Of a stretch of 64,000 bases of DNA, positions 10,590 through 22,105 are shown in pieces. Numbering within the stretch: the first letter of the stretch is position 1; every line of letters begins with the position of its first letter. The DNA is taken from assembly GCA_024449915.1 (NCBI GenBank), contig JAMZAV010002007.1:1-64000 (forward strand). Reading direction: 5' to 3'. Below the pieces are notes generated by a model. It made no database searches, was not told where the DNA came from, and saw nothing but the letters and a program-made list of their open reading frames with translations. The translations under genes and the position numbers were made by a program. The DNA is from Sweltsa coloradensis (Eukaryota; Arthropoda; Insecta; Plecoptera; Chloroperlidae).

Positions 10590-11150
10590 AGTCCTCACAT
10601 ATATCAAATGAAAGCTTGAAATGTCCCCTTTACAAAAAAGTATGATGTATGATTGGGTCGGGTAGCTTTTGGTCAAAAAAGGGGGGGTAAGGTCCCAATG
10701 TGTAAATTTGAGTCCAAGAAAACAATGACTGATTAGATAATCACACATATCAAATGAAAGCTTGAAATGACCCCATTACGGAAATGTATGAGGCATTATT
10801 GTGGTTGGTAGCTTTTGGTCAAAAAATGGGGGGTAAGGTCAAAATGTGTAAATTTGTGTTCAAGAAAACAATGGCCGAATAGATGTTCATGTATATCAAA
10901 TGAAAGCTTAAAATGACCCCATTACGAAAATGTATGACACATTATCAAGGTGGTTAAATTTTGGTTAAAAAAATGGTGGGTTTGGTCAAAATGTGTAAAT
11001 TTGAGTTCAAGAAAACAATGTCCGATTAGATATTTACATGTATCAAATGAAAGCTTGAAATGTCCCGATATCAAAAACGTATGACAGATTTTTGGGGCAG
11101 GTAGCTTTTGGTACAAAAAATTGGGGGGGTTGGGTCAAAATGTGTAAATT
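10590..11150. repeat. Left subterminal array, four 146-bp units
   Basis: ATATCAAATGAAAGCTTGAA recurs near 10601, 10747, 10893 and 11040, each time followed by a match to GGTAGCTTTTGGTC and CAAAATGTGTAAATTTG. Such subterminal arrays are often transposase binding sites; that role is inferred. Confidence 0.9.
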
Positions 11151-11266
11151 TGATTTAAACATAGCCTACTATCTACGGGAGTGATTACCGATTGATGGAA
11201 TTGAGAAATAAGCCAACAAAAATAATTGCTCATTTTACAAACATAAAAGGTTAGTGAATTCAATTT

Positions 11267-12965
11267 ATGTTCATTTTAACAAAGTGTGCTCCAGCAAGAA
11301 GAATGCTTGCACCACCATCTATCGCCTCTGATTTGTTAAAAGCACTGAAGAGTGGCGAGGAAGCGTATGACGAGTTCAAACGAACGAGGCTTGAAGAAAC
11401 CCCTCCAACAACGAAATTCCATGATAATATAAAGAAGCTTAACTTGGGAACTTTCTCCACTCTAAATAAGAATCTACGTGTATCCAAAAAGGGCGTAGAT
11501 TTGTCTGTAAAAACGGACAGAAATCTGTTATGCCGAATGTTAATTATTGCCGAGATCAGGCAACTTAAAATGCTAGATGTTCTTTCACATCCTCTGGGAC
11601 CTATACCCAGGTCTTTAGCATCTGCAGACGGGACTTTGAGAAAAACTACCAAGGCTTTTTTTGGCACTGGAGTTAGAAAACATTCTTCACCTGCTGAGGT
11701 TTTGGGGATATTCAAGGGCCAAAAGTATGCATAATAGATGCAATGGCAATAGTACAGAAAAAATCCTTCAACAGCCAAATGTGTACAGATATATATATCA
11801 ACATCAATTTTACGTTCCATGCTTGAAGAGGCAAACGGATGCTCAGAAGTTCATGTTGTATTTGATTTTATCGAGAAGTATCCATTAAAACACTGAACGC
11901 TTACGACGAGGTCCTGTCAATGCCATACAAGTTAAAAACATAGCACCTGGACACCGCATACATAACTAGAGATGTTTCTTGCAAACTCTGTTAATAAATC
12001 AAGCCTTAAAAAATATATTTATGAAGATTGGATATCTCCAAAACAGCGCTTGAAACTACAGAATTGGATTCTTTATGTCACGTGTGAAGACCAATGCATT
12101 AAAGTGACAGAACATGGTTGGGAGATTTGTGCAGACCTGCAATGTTTGCAAGAAGAAGCGGATACGCGGATACTCTTTCATGCCAAATATGCCTCCGACA
12201 ACGGCTTTACTTCGGCAGTCATCGTATCTGCTGACACAGATGTTCTTATCATCTGCCTATGGGCTTCATTTGATCTTAATGTATCACTTTTGTTTAAAGA
12301 GGTACTCAGAATAGATCGCATTATGTTAATGTGTCTAAAATTGAAAATTTCCCCTTTCGGAAAGGAAGTATGCAAAGCTCTTATTGGCCTTTACGCCTTA
12401 ACGGGTTGTGATACGGTGAGTGCATTTGCTGGAAGAGGCAAAGTTGGAGCACTGAAAGAAATAATGAGATCTTGCGAATATCGAGCATGTTTGAGCCAAC
12501 TAGGCAAATCTTGGACCATTGGAGAAGAGTTGGTTGCTACTCTAGAAGCTTTTGTCTGCAAGCTGTATTCATCACAATCTCTCGTCACAGATATAAACGT
12601 TGTACGCTATGAATTATTTCGCAACAAGGGGGGGGGGGGGGGGGGAAATTGATTTTGCTCAACTTCCACCTTGCAAGGACTGTTTCTTTCAACACCTTCA
12701 ACGGGCAAACTATCAATCAGCAAATGCAGATGGGCAACTCGTGGTGGAGTGGATGACTGGATCGCCTGCCCCTGAAGCAGTGATGCAGCTTCTTGCCTGC
12801 AAATGTAGTAAGATTTGCAAGCTACCTGATTGCCAATGCCTGGATAATAACCTTATGTGCACCGATGTATGCAAACTTAAGGGATGTACTAATATGCTAC
12901 CAGCAGATGAGAATGAATATGGTATATCGTCACAAAACTTGGAGTCTGACACAGATAGCGAATAG
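11267..12965 (+). pseudogene. Transposon protein with FEN/PIN-like motifs and a C-terminal Cys cluster, broken
   Basis: I recognise a recurrent, usually unnamed protein family found in many metazoan genomes near repeats. Segments in order are as follows. 11267-11706 contains SHPLGPIPRSLASADGTLRK. About 11731 has IIDAMAIVQ in a shifted frame, and about 11850 has VVFDFIEKYPLK. About 11906-11962 has NAIQVKNIAPGHR. 11972-12627 contains EEADTRILFHAKYAS, SADTDVL and TGCDTVSAFAGRGK. 12648-12965 has LPPCKD, RANYQ and a CxC-x3-C-x4-CxC-x6-C-x3-C-x4-C cluster. The acidic motif order (D, D, EEAD, DxD, GCD then GxGK) parallels FEN1/XPG 5' nucleases; that reading is mine. The frame is broken at least three times, including at an 18-G run (12628-12645). 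No intact product can be made. Confidence 0.75.
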
Positions 12966-13309
12966 CAACTTCAAGTACAGTTCATCAGTAATATGTTTAT
13001 ATTTCATATAAAACGTAAGACGACTTTGTATACATGTAGACAGAGACACGCCTTCATAAAACCATACCAGCAACTTACTATTCCGAATGTATTTTAAAAT
13101 GTGTTTATATGGTAAATGTAATATGGTTATATGGTTTAAAAACTCCCCCATTTTAAACAAAAGGTTTCAGCAAAAAAATGGCCATGCTATTCAGTATAAT
13201 GCTCGTCGTATCATTTAATTACTATTGTATAAAGACGTTTTCACAATATCATTGCAATTTTGACAGATTTTGTCTTAAAAGGCGATTGTCCCGCCTTTTT
13301 TTTTATCAA

Positions 13310-14120
13310 AAGCTACCCGTCCTAATTATACATCATACTTGTTAGCAAAGGGCTCGTTATAAGCTATCATTTAATATATGTGTGAACTTGCCCCCACATG
13401 CATTGCAACGTAAAATACAGATTTTGACTTTGAACCCCTATTTCATATTACAATATGCAACCGTATATTTTTGTGCTGTTTATGATGCGTTCTTACATTT
13501 GATACATGAAAATAGTTTAATTAACTTTGATTTCTGCAACTCAAAATTCCATTTTTTTTATTGTTGCGCCCCCCCCCCGCTCCCCTCTTCAATTGACCAA
13601 AAACTACTAAACCCAATAATGCATCATACATTTTGTAAAGGGGTTATTTCAAGCTTTCATTTGATATATGTGAACATCTATTCGGTAATTTTTTTCTTGA
13701 ACTCATATTTACACATTTTGACCTTACCTCCCCCCTGTTTTTGTACCAAAATCCAGCCGATCCAATAATACATCATACATTTTTGAAATCGGGCTACTTC
13801 CAGCTTTCATTTGACATATGAAAATTTCTTATCGGGCATTGTTTTCTTGAACTCTAACTTACACATTTTGACCTTACCCCCCATTTTTTGACCAAAAGCT
13901 ACCAACCACAATAATGCATCATACGTTTTCGTAATGGGGTCATTTCAAGCTTTCATTTGATATATGTGAACATCTATTCGGCTATTGTTTTCTTGAACTC
14001 AAATTTACACATTGGGACCTTAACCCCCCTTTTTTTGACCAAAAGCTACCCGCCTTAATCATACATCATACTTTTCTGTAAAGGGGACATTTCAAGCTTT
14101 CATTTGATATATGTGAGGAC
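13310..14120. repeat. Right subterminal array, about five units, inverted
   Basis: CTTTCATTTGATATATGTG recurs near 13658, 13807, 13951 and 14099, with a more diverged first unit near 13366. Each unit is the reverse complement of the left array's unit. Together the arrays give the element long inverted repeats. Confidence 0.88.
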
Positions 14121-14165
14121 TTGCCCGGAAAAGTGAGCATTGTCAACCTCTTATGCAAGGTACTA

Positions 14166-14359
14166 ACACGTCCTCGGCTTTACTAGAGCATCTGAGCGTC
14201 CTCAGTATCGGGCCAGACAGTGACGTGATACTCGCCACCCCCAACCAGACCTGTACCATCAGTGACGACTCCAGGGTAAGACACTGCTTTAACTAAGATA
14301 GCCTACACGTCCTCGGTCTTACAAGAGAAACTTAGCGTCCTCAGTATCGGGCCAGACAG
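14166..14359 (+). pseudogene. Duplicated IR exon A fragments (unit 2 and start of unit 3)
   Basis: 14166-14304 repeats the exon's last 110 bp, the GTAAGA donor and 29 bp of intron, with few substitutions and one extra A near 14291. 14305-14359 is the beginning of the next unit, with more changes (TCTTACAAGAGAAA for the usual CCTTACTAGAGCAA). It is cut off by the insertion starting at 14360. None of these fragments has its own 3' splice site. Confidence 0.85.
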
Positions 14360-14361
14360 AA

Positions 14362-14830
14362 ACTTGGCCCCCCCACATTGGAATTTCCAAATGAAAATTT
14401 GGGTTTACGAAATGTGCTCGTTTTGGGGCTGAAATGTGCCGTAGATAAATCGTTTTGAGCAGGTCACATTTGGGGGCAATTGCAAAGTCAATGTGGGGGG
14501 GCCAAGTTAATGGCTAGTTCCCCCCACTTTGGGAAATTTTTCCAAAATGAAAACTTGTCCACGAAATGTGCTCGTTTTGTGCTGAAATGTGCCGTAAAAT
14601 AAATCGTTTTGACCCAGGTCACGTTTGGGGGCAATGCAAAGTCAATGGGGGGGGGCCAAGTTAATGGCTAGCCCCCCCACATTGGAATTTCCAAATGAAA
14701 ACTTGTCCACGAAATGTGCTCGTTTTGTGCTGAAATGTGCCGTAGATAAATCGTTTTGAGCAGGTCACGTTTGGGGGCAAATGGAAAGTCAATGTGGGGG
14801 GCAAAGTTAATGGCTAGCCCCCCCAAATTG
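14362..14830. repeat. About three 150-bp subterminal direct repeats
   Basis: Each unit has CCCCCCCACATTGGAATTTCC, ATGTGCTCGTTTTG, TGCCGTA..AAATCGTTTTGA and GGTCACGTTTGGGGGCAA. Inverted versions occur at 20045-20110 and 20170-20311. Poly-G/C runs of 7-9 vary between units. Confidence 0.85.
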
Positions 14831-17299
14831 GGAAATTTTCGACACTTTGCAATAGGTAGCTTGAAACATACAAAATTAGTGGATAAATAAGTGGGTGAAG
14901 TCTAGTTTTTTAAAATGGCTCATGTAACAAGCACTATTGATTTTGTGACGAGATCAAAATTTGATATAATGATTACAAAGACTGGGACGTAGAATTATCG
15001 ATACATTTATATGGTGCTGATTTTTTTTTTTTAAGATTGGTGGTTTCAAATGCACTTTTTCTTAAGGTGGATTAATTGCAGTGTGGGGACATTGCAAAAA
15101 CGCAAAAAAGGTAAAGGTAAAAAAAAAGTTAAGGTGGTATTACTGTCGGTGCTAGGCTATGTTGTGGTTTACCATTATACCCTTCAATAATTCGTAATTT
15201 AAAATTCGATTTCAGCAATGTCATTGAGAGAGTTATTCAATATTATTAAAATATTCGTCCCCCACGTTGTTTCCTCGATTAGACGAAAATTGCCAAAGTA
15301 GAGTGTTTGTAAACGTTGATTACTGGGTTCGGCATGGTTGGTTTAGTGGGGAAAAAAATTTCAGTTTCCCCTTATAAACAAGAAACAGAATGCTTACGCC
15401 CTCTCCCAGTAAAACATTAAAATCGTGGTATGCAGGCAGACCAGGCCCACACGAGACCAAGCCATTGTACAATGCACATGCTAAAACCGCCCTTGTTTGC
15501 TTAATTGTGTTATTCTCCAAGGCAAACAAAAATTCGAATGTGTAAATAAGGTAAATGCCATGCGATCTTCATGAGAAACAGTTATGCACCTGTATTTTAA
15601 AAGGAGGCAGGTCAGATTTTGAAGATGATTGTGACAGCCATTTAACCGTAATAATGCGAAGAGGTGTACAAAAATAATAAAGATAAATTCACCAACATTG
15701 AGTGTGGTTAACTTCGCTCATACTCTTCAGTAAGTAGAGACGGGAGTTCTGGGGCGTGATATCAATACATGGGCAAACGTTCGTTTCAGTAAGAAATGAG
15801 GCGTTTACTTGAATTTAAAAACAAACTTATGAGAACAATGTCTAACACAAAATGTTATTTTCACATTATTTTCACACATCCGCCTATCTGTTACTACTAG
15901 GAAAACGCCAAAATCGTTGTTCGACGAGGATATTTTCATGTTTTGTGCCGCTTTGAAGTTGATTGACGTTACAATGAAAGTGAATGTGATGAAATTTAAC
16001 ATTACTTCGCAATTAAACAAGCAAGTCATAGGGCCTATAACTACATTTAGCTTAGTAGAACAATTACTTCTATAATTAATACACAATCCTCTAAGCCTGT
16101 ATAAAGCTTGGATTTCTATGTGCACGTATTATGTACGGTATTTCCGTGCTTAGCTCGATTGCTAAATTCAATGTGCAAATAAGTTTGTTTTAAAAATATT
16201 TCTAACAACTAAAGAAAATTAACATGAAAAAAAAACAAGTAATGGAAACAACACTGGTTATCAAAATAAACATTTGATTTTCGTTCACATTGAAGTTTTG
16301 TTGGTCCACTTTCTATGGTCACGTTTTTTTCATTTGGGAATTTTCTCCCATTATTAAAAGCAATGTTTTTTTTATATTGTGACTGTCCAAGATATAATTT
16401 TTTTTTTGCAGACGTGCACATCGATAGAAAGAAAAATTGTGACAAACTTGTTTTTTTCCACTGAAACTATTAATACAAAAAATAAAAAAAAAATACCTGC
16501 AACTAGTGGGGCACCTGTGACCTGAAAAAGGATTTCACGGGTGGGAAAGGATGTGCGAACATTCCCACGAGAAAGTGCAATATACAATATAATTATATTA
16601 ATCTCGTTTAATTTATTGCCTTTCAGCTTCCAAACCTTTGCGGAGTTATTAAGCACCGAAATTTAAAATTAAAAAACACGTGTCTGGATTTTTTGAATTC
16701 ATGTCTGAGGCCGCCCTTTGTTTTCAAAATCTTTTGAAAAATATATGACAGGATGTTTCGGCAACCTTTGATTGCGATTGATGCCTTCGAAAATAGCCCC
16801 GTCATGTGGCCTGCACCTTTGGGTTGAAATGCCAAAACCCAAAACCCGCAAATTGTTTGTAAACCACTGACACTATTTTATGATGGGGGGATTAATGCGG
16901 TGAACGGCCGGCTGGCCAAACCTAGTCGGCGCCTTTTGCATTGAACAGTCGCCAATATTCTTTCAACCCCTATCGGAAATCTCAAGGTGTTATGTGTCAA
17001 ATTGTGAGTTTGAGTTGCCGTCTACTTCTTCGATAATGAAGAATCGATATTTTCACCCGATTACTGAGGTCGTAGTACATAATAATATGGGGGACTGAAA
17101 AATTGATTACATTCGCAATATTAAATGTCGTATGACTAGCATTGTCACGCATAATGATCAATAGCGGACAATCAGTAAATTTATTAACTGATTCAAATAC
17201 ATTTTTTATGGTCGAAAATAATCAACCAATCAACAATCGTCACTATTAACCACCTCATAATCTCTTATGGAGATGATGGCATGGCATCTAATTAACTAA
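14831..17299. other. Interior of the 14.4-20.3 kb element; no gene
   Basis: AT-rich sequence with short open frames only. A Helitron-like 3' terminus (CTAGGAAAACGCCAAAATCG, preceded by A) begins at 15897 in minus orientation, followed by CGACGAGG. I could not find its other end. Nothing else recognisable. Confidence 0.5.
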
Positions 17300-18420
17300 T
17301 AATGGGGGGGGGCAGTCATTAAGTTGCCCCCTCCCCACTGGATTATTAAATAACTCATTTATTTGACGGGTGCAAAAATCAAATTGGTATGTATTTTGGT
17401 GCAAAAAAAGTGCAAAATATGGCGTAGTTGTTTTTTTTTAAATATCGCAATTTTGAGTTTTCATTAAGTTGCCCCCCCCCCCCCCACTAATATTGTTAAA
17501 TAACTCTTTATTTGACTGGTGCAAAATTCAAAATTGTTGGTGTATTTTGGTGCAAAATAGTGCAATAATTTGGTGCATATAGAATTGCAATCGCTTGGAT
17601 GGGGGGGGGGGCTGTCAGTAAGTTGGCCCCCCCACTGGATTAGTAAATAACTCTTTTATTTGACTGGGTGCAAAAAACAAAATTGGTGGGTATTTTGGTG
17701 CAAAAATAGTGCAAAAATATGGCGTAGTTGGTTGTTGAAATATCTTAATGGGGGGGGGGAGGCTAACTAATGGACCCCATTAACTTGGCTCCTCTATATT
17801 AAAATTCACCCCAAATTAGTTTCATATTATTGCACTATATTTTCACCACTAACCACGAATTTTGGGACCACAACCATTTTGAAACAATAAGCAAGACAAA
17901 ATGGGGGAGCCTAGTTAATAGTGGCTGCCCCTTTCGAAATCGAACCCAAAACCTACCAATATTTATGCACTATTTGAGCAACTTTTTGCACCCCACTTTT
18001 GGATTTTTGCACCTCTCCGTTTTGCAAATATGCATAGAGAAAATGGTGAAGCCAAGTAAATGTTAAATAAGATCATTTTGGACGAGTCATACCCGGGGTC
18101 TAAATTAGCAGCTATTTTTGCCTGTCAAAATAAAAATTCTAATTTTTGCACCCAGGTTGAAAAATTTTAAATAAATACACAGATACCCTCCAAGCAACCA
18201 TTAGCATTTCTCCCACACTTTCGTAAAAAAAAAATAATAGCAGAAATTTTAACGCACCAAACTGCAGCTTTATGCTTCCAGCGTTTTGGGTTTTTGCACC
18301 CCCTTTCGTTTCGCAAATATTCGCCTTTTCAAGTGGGGGAGCTAAGTTAATTTTTTCATTTGTTTGCTTTTTGCACCCTCTGATCTTTCTGATTTGAAAA
18401 GCCAATTACAATCTTTGGTT
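17300..18420. repeat. G/C-tract repeats and their inverted continuation
   Basis: Four units of about 145 bp from 17300 to 17800 share AAGTTG.CCCC, ATTA.TAAATAACTC, TTTGAC.GGTGCAAAA and TATTTTGGTGCAAA. Each is headed by a run of 8-13 G or C. From 17800 to 18400 related words (TTTTGCACCCC, GCTAAGTTAA) appear in the opposite sense. It may be a separate foldback nested in the larger element. Confidence 0.6.
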
Positions 18421-19739
18421 CGATTTTTATTATGGAAAATCAAGAGTAAGAGATTTGACTAAGATACTTAGACCCCAGATAAAAAATAAGCTAGTGATAT
18501 AATACTTAGTATTTCCCGTGTTCTCTATCATACCTGTGCATGATTGGATTATGTTTATTCATATTTCAAGAAGGAAATTAACCACTGCTGTTTCCATTAA
18601 AATGCGATTTGATGACCCAAATAATTTCAAATATAAACGTTACTGTCGGGGAAAAATGAAAAGTAGTTTAATGGCTACACATGCATCATGCACACGAATC
18701 ATGCACAAGAGAAGTGGGATAATAACTTACCTCCATGATTACCTTTTCATGACAACGTTTTCCAAACATCTGGACGCGATTTGCAGCACGGTTTTCATTC
18801 TTCTTGATGCACTTATGAATTTCAACTGTACTTTACAAATCTAACACAGTTTTGTGTATAATAAGTAATTCCTACCGTGAAGACCTTCAATGCACCGACA
18901 ATATGTCGGCTATAAGTTAAAAAATAAAGTCTGTTTTTGTACGCTAGATAAAAATTACATGTTGTCGCCCGGAGCACCCGTGGTTAATGACTTTTTCATC
19001 TTCATTTTTAATCTTGTAAAATTTATCACCGTAAGAATGAAAAACTTTAAGATATAGTGGCAAATTTTTGGTCAAGTGTAACTATTTCATTGAGAATAAT
19101 ATCTTATATATGAAATTAATATATTGCTTTGTTTTGTAAAAAAGAATAATAGCTTTTGATATTTTTATATCATAATTTTCAAAAAACAAATTCGCCCAAA
19201 ATTTTCCTTTTTTAAAAAATACATTGGTACGTCATATCAGAAGGAAACCTCGATTTCAAGAGCCCCGCAAAAAGGGGACGTGACGCAACGAAAGTTCAAG
19301 AATGTTTGATATCGTTCGAGCCTTTCACGTACAGGTTCATCCCTCCGTGCGGTTTTCAAACTCGACTCTTTTTCTTTTGTTAAAAAAATAAATTCTATTA
19401 AAAACCCCGCGACTCGTAACAGGCATTTCCATTGCAGCAAAATATTTTATGTTTTATTATTTGCGGTCGTAATATATCAAATTGTTTGGGCATAAACTGT
19501 AAACAATTTAATACAATATTCGTAATATAAATAATTTGCATTTATTGATAAGTTATTTATTACTTTTACAGATTTGTAGTAATGTTTATTCAAATATGTT
19601 TACTACAGGTCTTTGTAAAAAGTAAATTTCAAACATTTACTGAGATTGGTTGATTCTTTATTTCATTGCACTAAAATATAACGAAATTCCATTTTTGGGG
19701 AATGCAATTAAACATGAATGTGTCGTGTTGTGTGTATAA
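18421..19739. other. No recognisable feature
   Basis: AT-rich spacer with a few open frames under 110 codons that show no conserved motif and no splice context. Confidence 0.5.
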
Positions 19740-19975
19740 GTAATAAATTTATTGTCCGCGGTGCCATAGGCGCAGGTCGGAAGCTTATGATACTTAGGGG
19801 ACGTGTGTTCGAAACCCCATAAGGCCTGGGTTTTTGGTAATTGTCCTTCTCCCTCATCCGTACACTCATCTTTTTTTATTTTTTATTTTGAACACCTTTT
19901 TTTGATAAGTCTCGATAGACTTGGTGTATTAATATGATACGTAAAGCATTACCAAAACATCATCATCATTAAACG
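19740..19975 (+). repeat. Possible tRNA-derived repeat
   Basis: GTGCCATAGGCGCAGGTCGG resembles an A-box region, and GTGTTCGAAACCCC about 50 nt later fits a B box. A T-rich stretch and (ATC)-rich tail follow. I cannot draw a cloverleaf and see only one copy, so the SINE reading is tentative. Confidence 0.3.
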
Positions 19976-20321
19976 CAGTGATTTAAATAAAGTGACTTAA
20001 TAGTACTTTTTTGGGCCAGAAACATGCCCCCTCCCCTAAAAAAACAAAACACTAGCTTTGCAATTACTCCCACACGTGACCTGCTCAAACGATTACCAAC
20101 GGCACATTTCGCGGACAAGTGTTAATTTGGAAATTTTGATGTTTGGGGGGGGGGGGGGGCTATCCTTTAACTTAACAACCCACATTGACTTTGCAATTGC
20201 TCCCAAACGTGACCTGCTCAAAACGATTTATCTACGGCACATTTCAGCACAAAACGAGCACATTTCGTGGACAAGTTTTCATTTGGAAATTCCAATGTGG
20301 GGGGGCCAAGTAAATGGACCT

Positions 20322-20467
20322 GGCCAGACAGTGACGTGATACTCGCCACCCCCAACCAGACCTGTACCATCAGTGACGACTCCAGGGTAAGACACTGCTT
20401 TACTAAGATAGCCTACACGTCCTCGGCCTTACTAGAGCAACTTAGCGTCCTCAGTATCGGGCCAGAT
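20322..20467 (+). pseudogene. Duplicated IR exon A fragments (rest of unit 3, start of unit 4)
   Basis: 20322-20414 continues the exon array broken at 14359, including CTGTACCATCAGTGACGACT, the GTAAGA donor and the intron start. At 20415 the next unit opens with ACACGTCCTCGG and matches exon A up to about 20467, where it diverges. The reading frame stays open through donor and intron bases into the next unit. Confidence 0.85.
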
Positions 20468-21438
20468 ATTGACGTCCCAACAAACATTATACTGCGGGTC
20501 CCGTGCAGAAAGTTAAGAGAAGGGCGGCTTAACTGCGGGATGCGGGGAATTTTGGGACGTCCCGCACAGGACCCGCGAGTGAAGTTTAAGGTTCGTTTCA
20601 TATCTGGGAAAGTTACGGGACATCCTACACTGGTAGTGCAATGGACGTTTAAGGGACCAGTAAAAATTTTAAACTCTCAATAATAAAAAAAAATACCTAG
20701 CCATTGAATTTGGTTTATTGCAAGAACTCTAAAAAGTCAATTGCCAAGGATTGTTTTATTATTTTGAGTTTAAAATTATTCATTTTTTTACCACGAAAAT
20801 GGTTGGCTTGGCGCTCGTCAACAGGCGAAATGATCTTACTTCTTACTAATGCGAAACTATGGAGAATGAATGAAATGCTTGGCTCAACTTCTGTATCTCA
20901 CAGCATTCACAGCCGAAGATTTTGAAGTTGAGCTTGGCTGCCGTTTTTTTTTGTACATACTTTTATATTGGGGGGGGGGGGGGGGGGGGATATCACATCT
21001 TTTTGTTGTTTGTTTCATATCAAGGCGTGAAATACGTGAAAAGGTGGATACAGTGCCTTTAAAACAGATTGTCTAGAAACAAAAGCTACCATCTTTTGTT
21101 TTTTGACAATCTGTAGTTGGCAATATACAATGTTTTTATTAAATTTCCTAAGGTTAATGTCGTCTTTGGTTTTTGTGTGAATGATTTGTTGACCGGGTTT
21201 TTACACATTGACCCATAATTTTAATCAGCAATTAAAATATTCAAATTGTATTAAATACGACCTAACGTTTTTCCCAAAGTTAAGGGTGGTAGGGAACAGT
21301 GGGGGTGAAATATCGCTTTGTCTCCCGTCGGATTATTATTTTTCATATTATTATTATGTTCCTTTATGCCAAATTTCATGCTGATAAAGTCATTCGGTGC
21401 CTTTATGGTGAATGCTGAAATACAAGGCAAAAACAATA
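20468..21438. repeat. Unclassified sequence with a dispersed repeat and G20 tract
   Basis: 20468-20690 is GC-richer and contains imperfect palindromic words (GGGACGTCCC, GCGGGTCCCG / CAGGACCCGC); no gene is recognised. 20799-20955 is a second copy of the block at 8836-8990. A run of 20 G occupies 20970-20989. The remainder is AT-rich with nothing visible. Confidence 0.55.
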
Positions 21439-22105
21439 CTAGGAAAAGGCTTAAGGCTATTCCAGAGCACTCTTACCGATATTTTGAAAGTCAACAGAAA
21501 ATGGCTAAAAGTTGGTTGGATGAAAGATAAACTTGAATAAAAAAGGAAAAAAAAATAAAAAAAATTTGGACGGGACAAAAGCTCTATTTTCGCCATTATA
21601 TGCAAATTTTGGGTCATTACGGAAATGAATGTTTTGGATGCAATATTTAATTTTTAGCTATGATTTTTTTGTTATTGCTTCAACACACCTTAGTCTCCGG
21701 ACTGAGTATAAGGAAAAATAATTTTCTGAAATAATGTTCGATGTTCGATTTTTTGTCACACGGTACAAATAAGAGTTTTGAACCGGAACACGAAAAAAAT
21801 CGTTTATCAAAAGTTATTTCATAAAATTAGTTTCCTTTGTATTCAGTCCAGAGACAAAGGTGTGTTGAAGCAATAAAAAAAAATCATAGCTAAAAATTAA
21901 ATATTGCATCTAAAACATTCATTTCCGTAATGACCCAAAATTTGCATATTTTGGCCAAAATAGAGCTTTTGTCCCGTCCAAAAAAAAAGTTATTATTTTT
22001 TTCCTTTTTTATTCAAGTTCATCTTTCATCCAACCAACTTTTAGCCGTTTTCCGTTGACTTTCAAAATATCGGTAAGAGCTGATCTGGAAAAGCCCTAAG
22101 TCTCG
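21439..22105. mobile_element. Long foldback element
   Basis: A left arm of about 270 bp (CTTACCGATATTTTGAAAGT ... AACACACCTT) is repeated inverted in the right arm (AAGGTGTGTTGAAGCAATAA ... ATCGGTAAGAG), around a loop of about 130 bp. The left terminus CTAGGAAAAGGCTTAAG, preceded by A, resembles the Helitron-like 3' end. The right arm runs directly into the H1 element that follows. No coding content. Confidence 0.8.

Larger units (their letters stand above)
10537..14165 (+). mobile_element. 3.6-kb DNA transposon with inverted subterminal repeat arrays
   Basis: The ends are imperfect inverted repeats sharing TTGCATAAGAGG and, further in, CTCACTTTTCCGGGCAAGTC. The flanking ACAC (10533-10536 and 14166-14169) appears once in the uninterrupted exon repeat at 20415, so it may be a 4-bp target duplication. 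Each end holds a tandem array of about 146-bp units (four left, about five right, inverted). The single coding region is the broken gene at 11267-12965. I cannot assign the element to a named superfamily. Confidence 0.8.
14360..20321. mobile_element. 6.0-kb element with perfect 36-bp inverted repeats
   Basis: ACTTGGCCCCCCCACATTGG... at 14362-14397 is exactly the reverse complement of 20276-20311. GGCCAGACAG lies on both sides (14350-14359 and 20322-20331), a candidate 10-bp duplication. A few non-matching bases remain between repeat and flank, especially on the right. Subterminal units repeat at both ends. I find no transposase in the 6 kb. It sits inside the duplicated IR exon array. Confidence 0.75.

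Noticed and set aside
11260..11820. 186-codon minus-strand frame at 11.3-11.8 kb
   Set aside because: Antisense to the recognisable N-terminal part of the transposon protein; no motif of its own.
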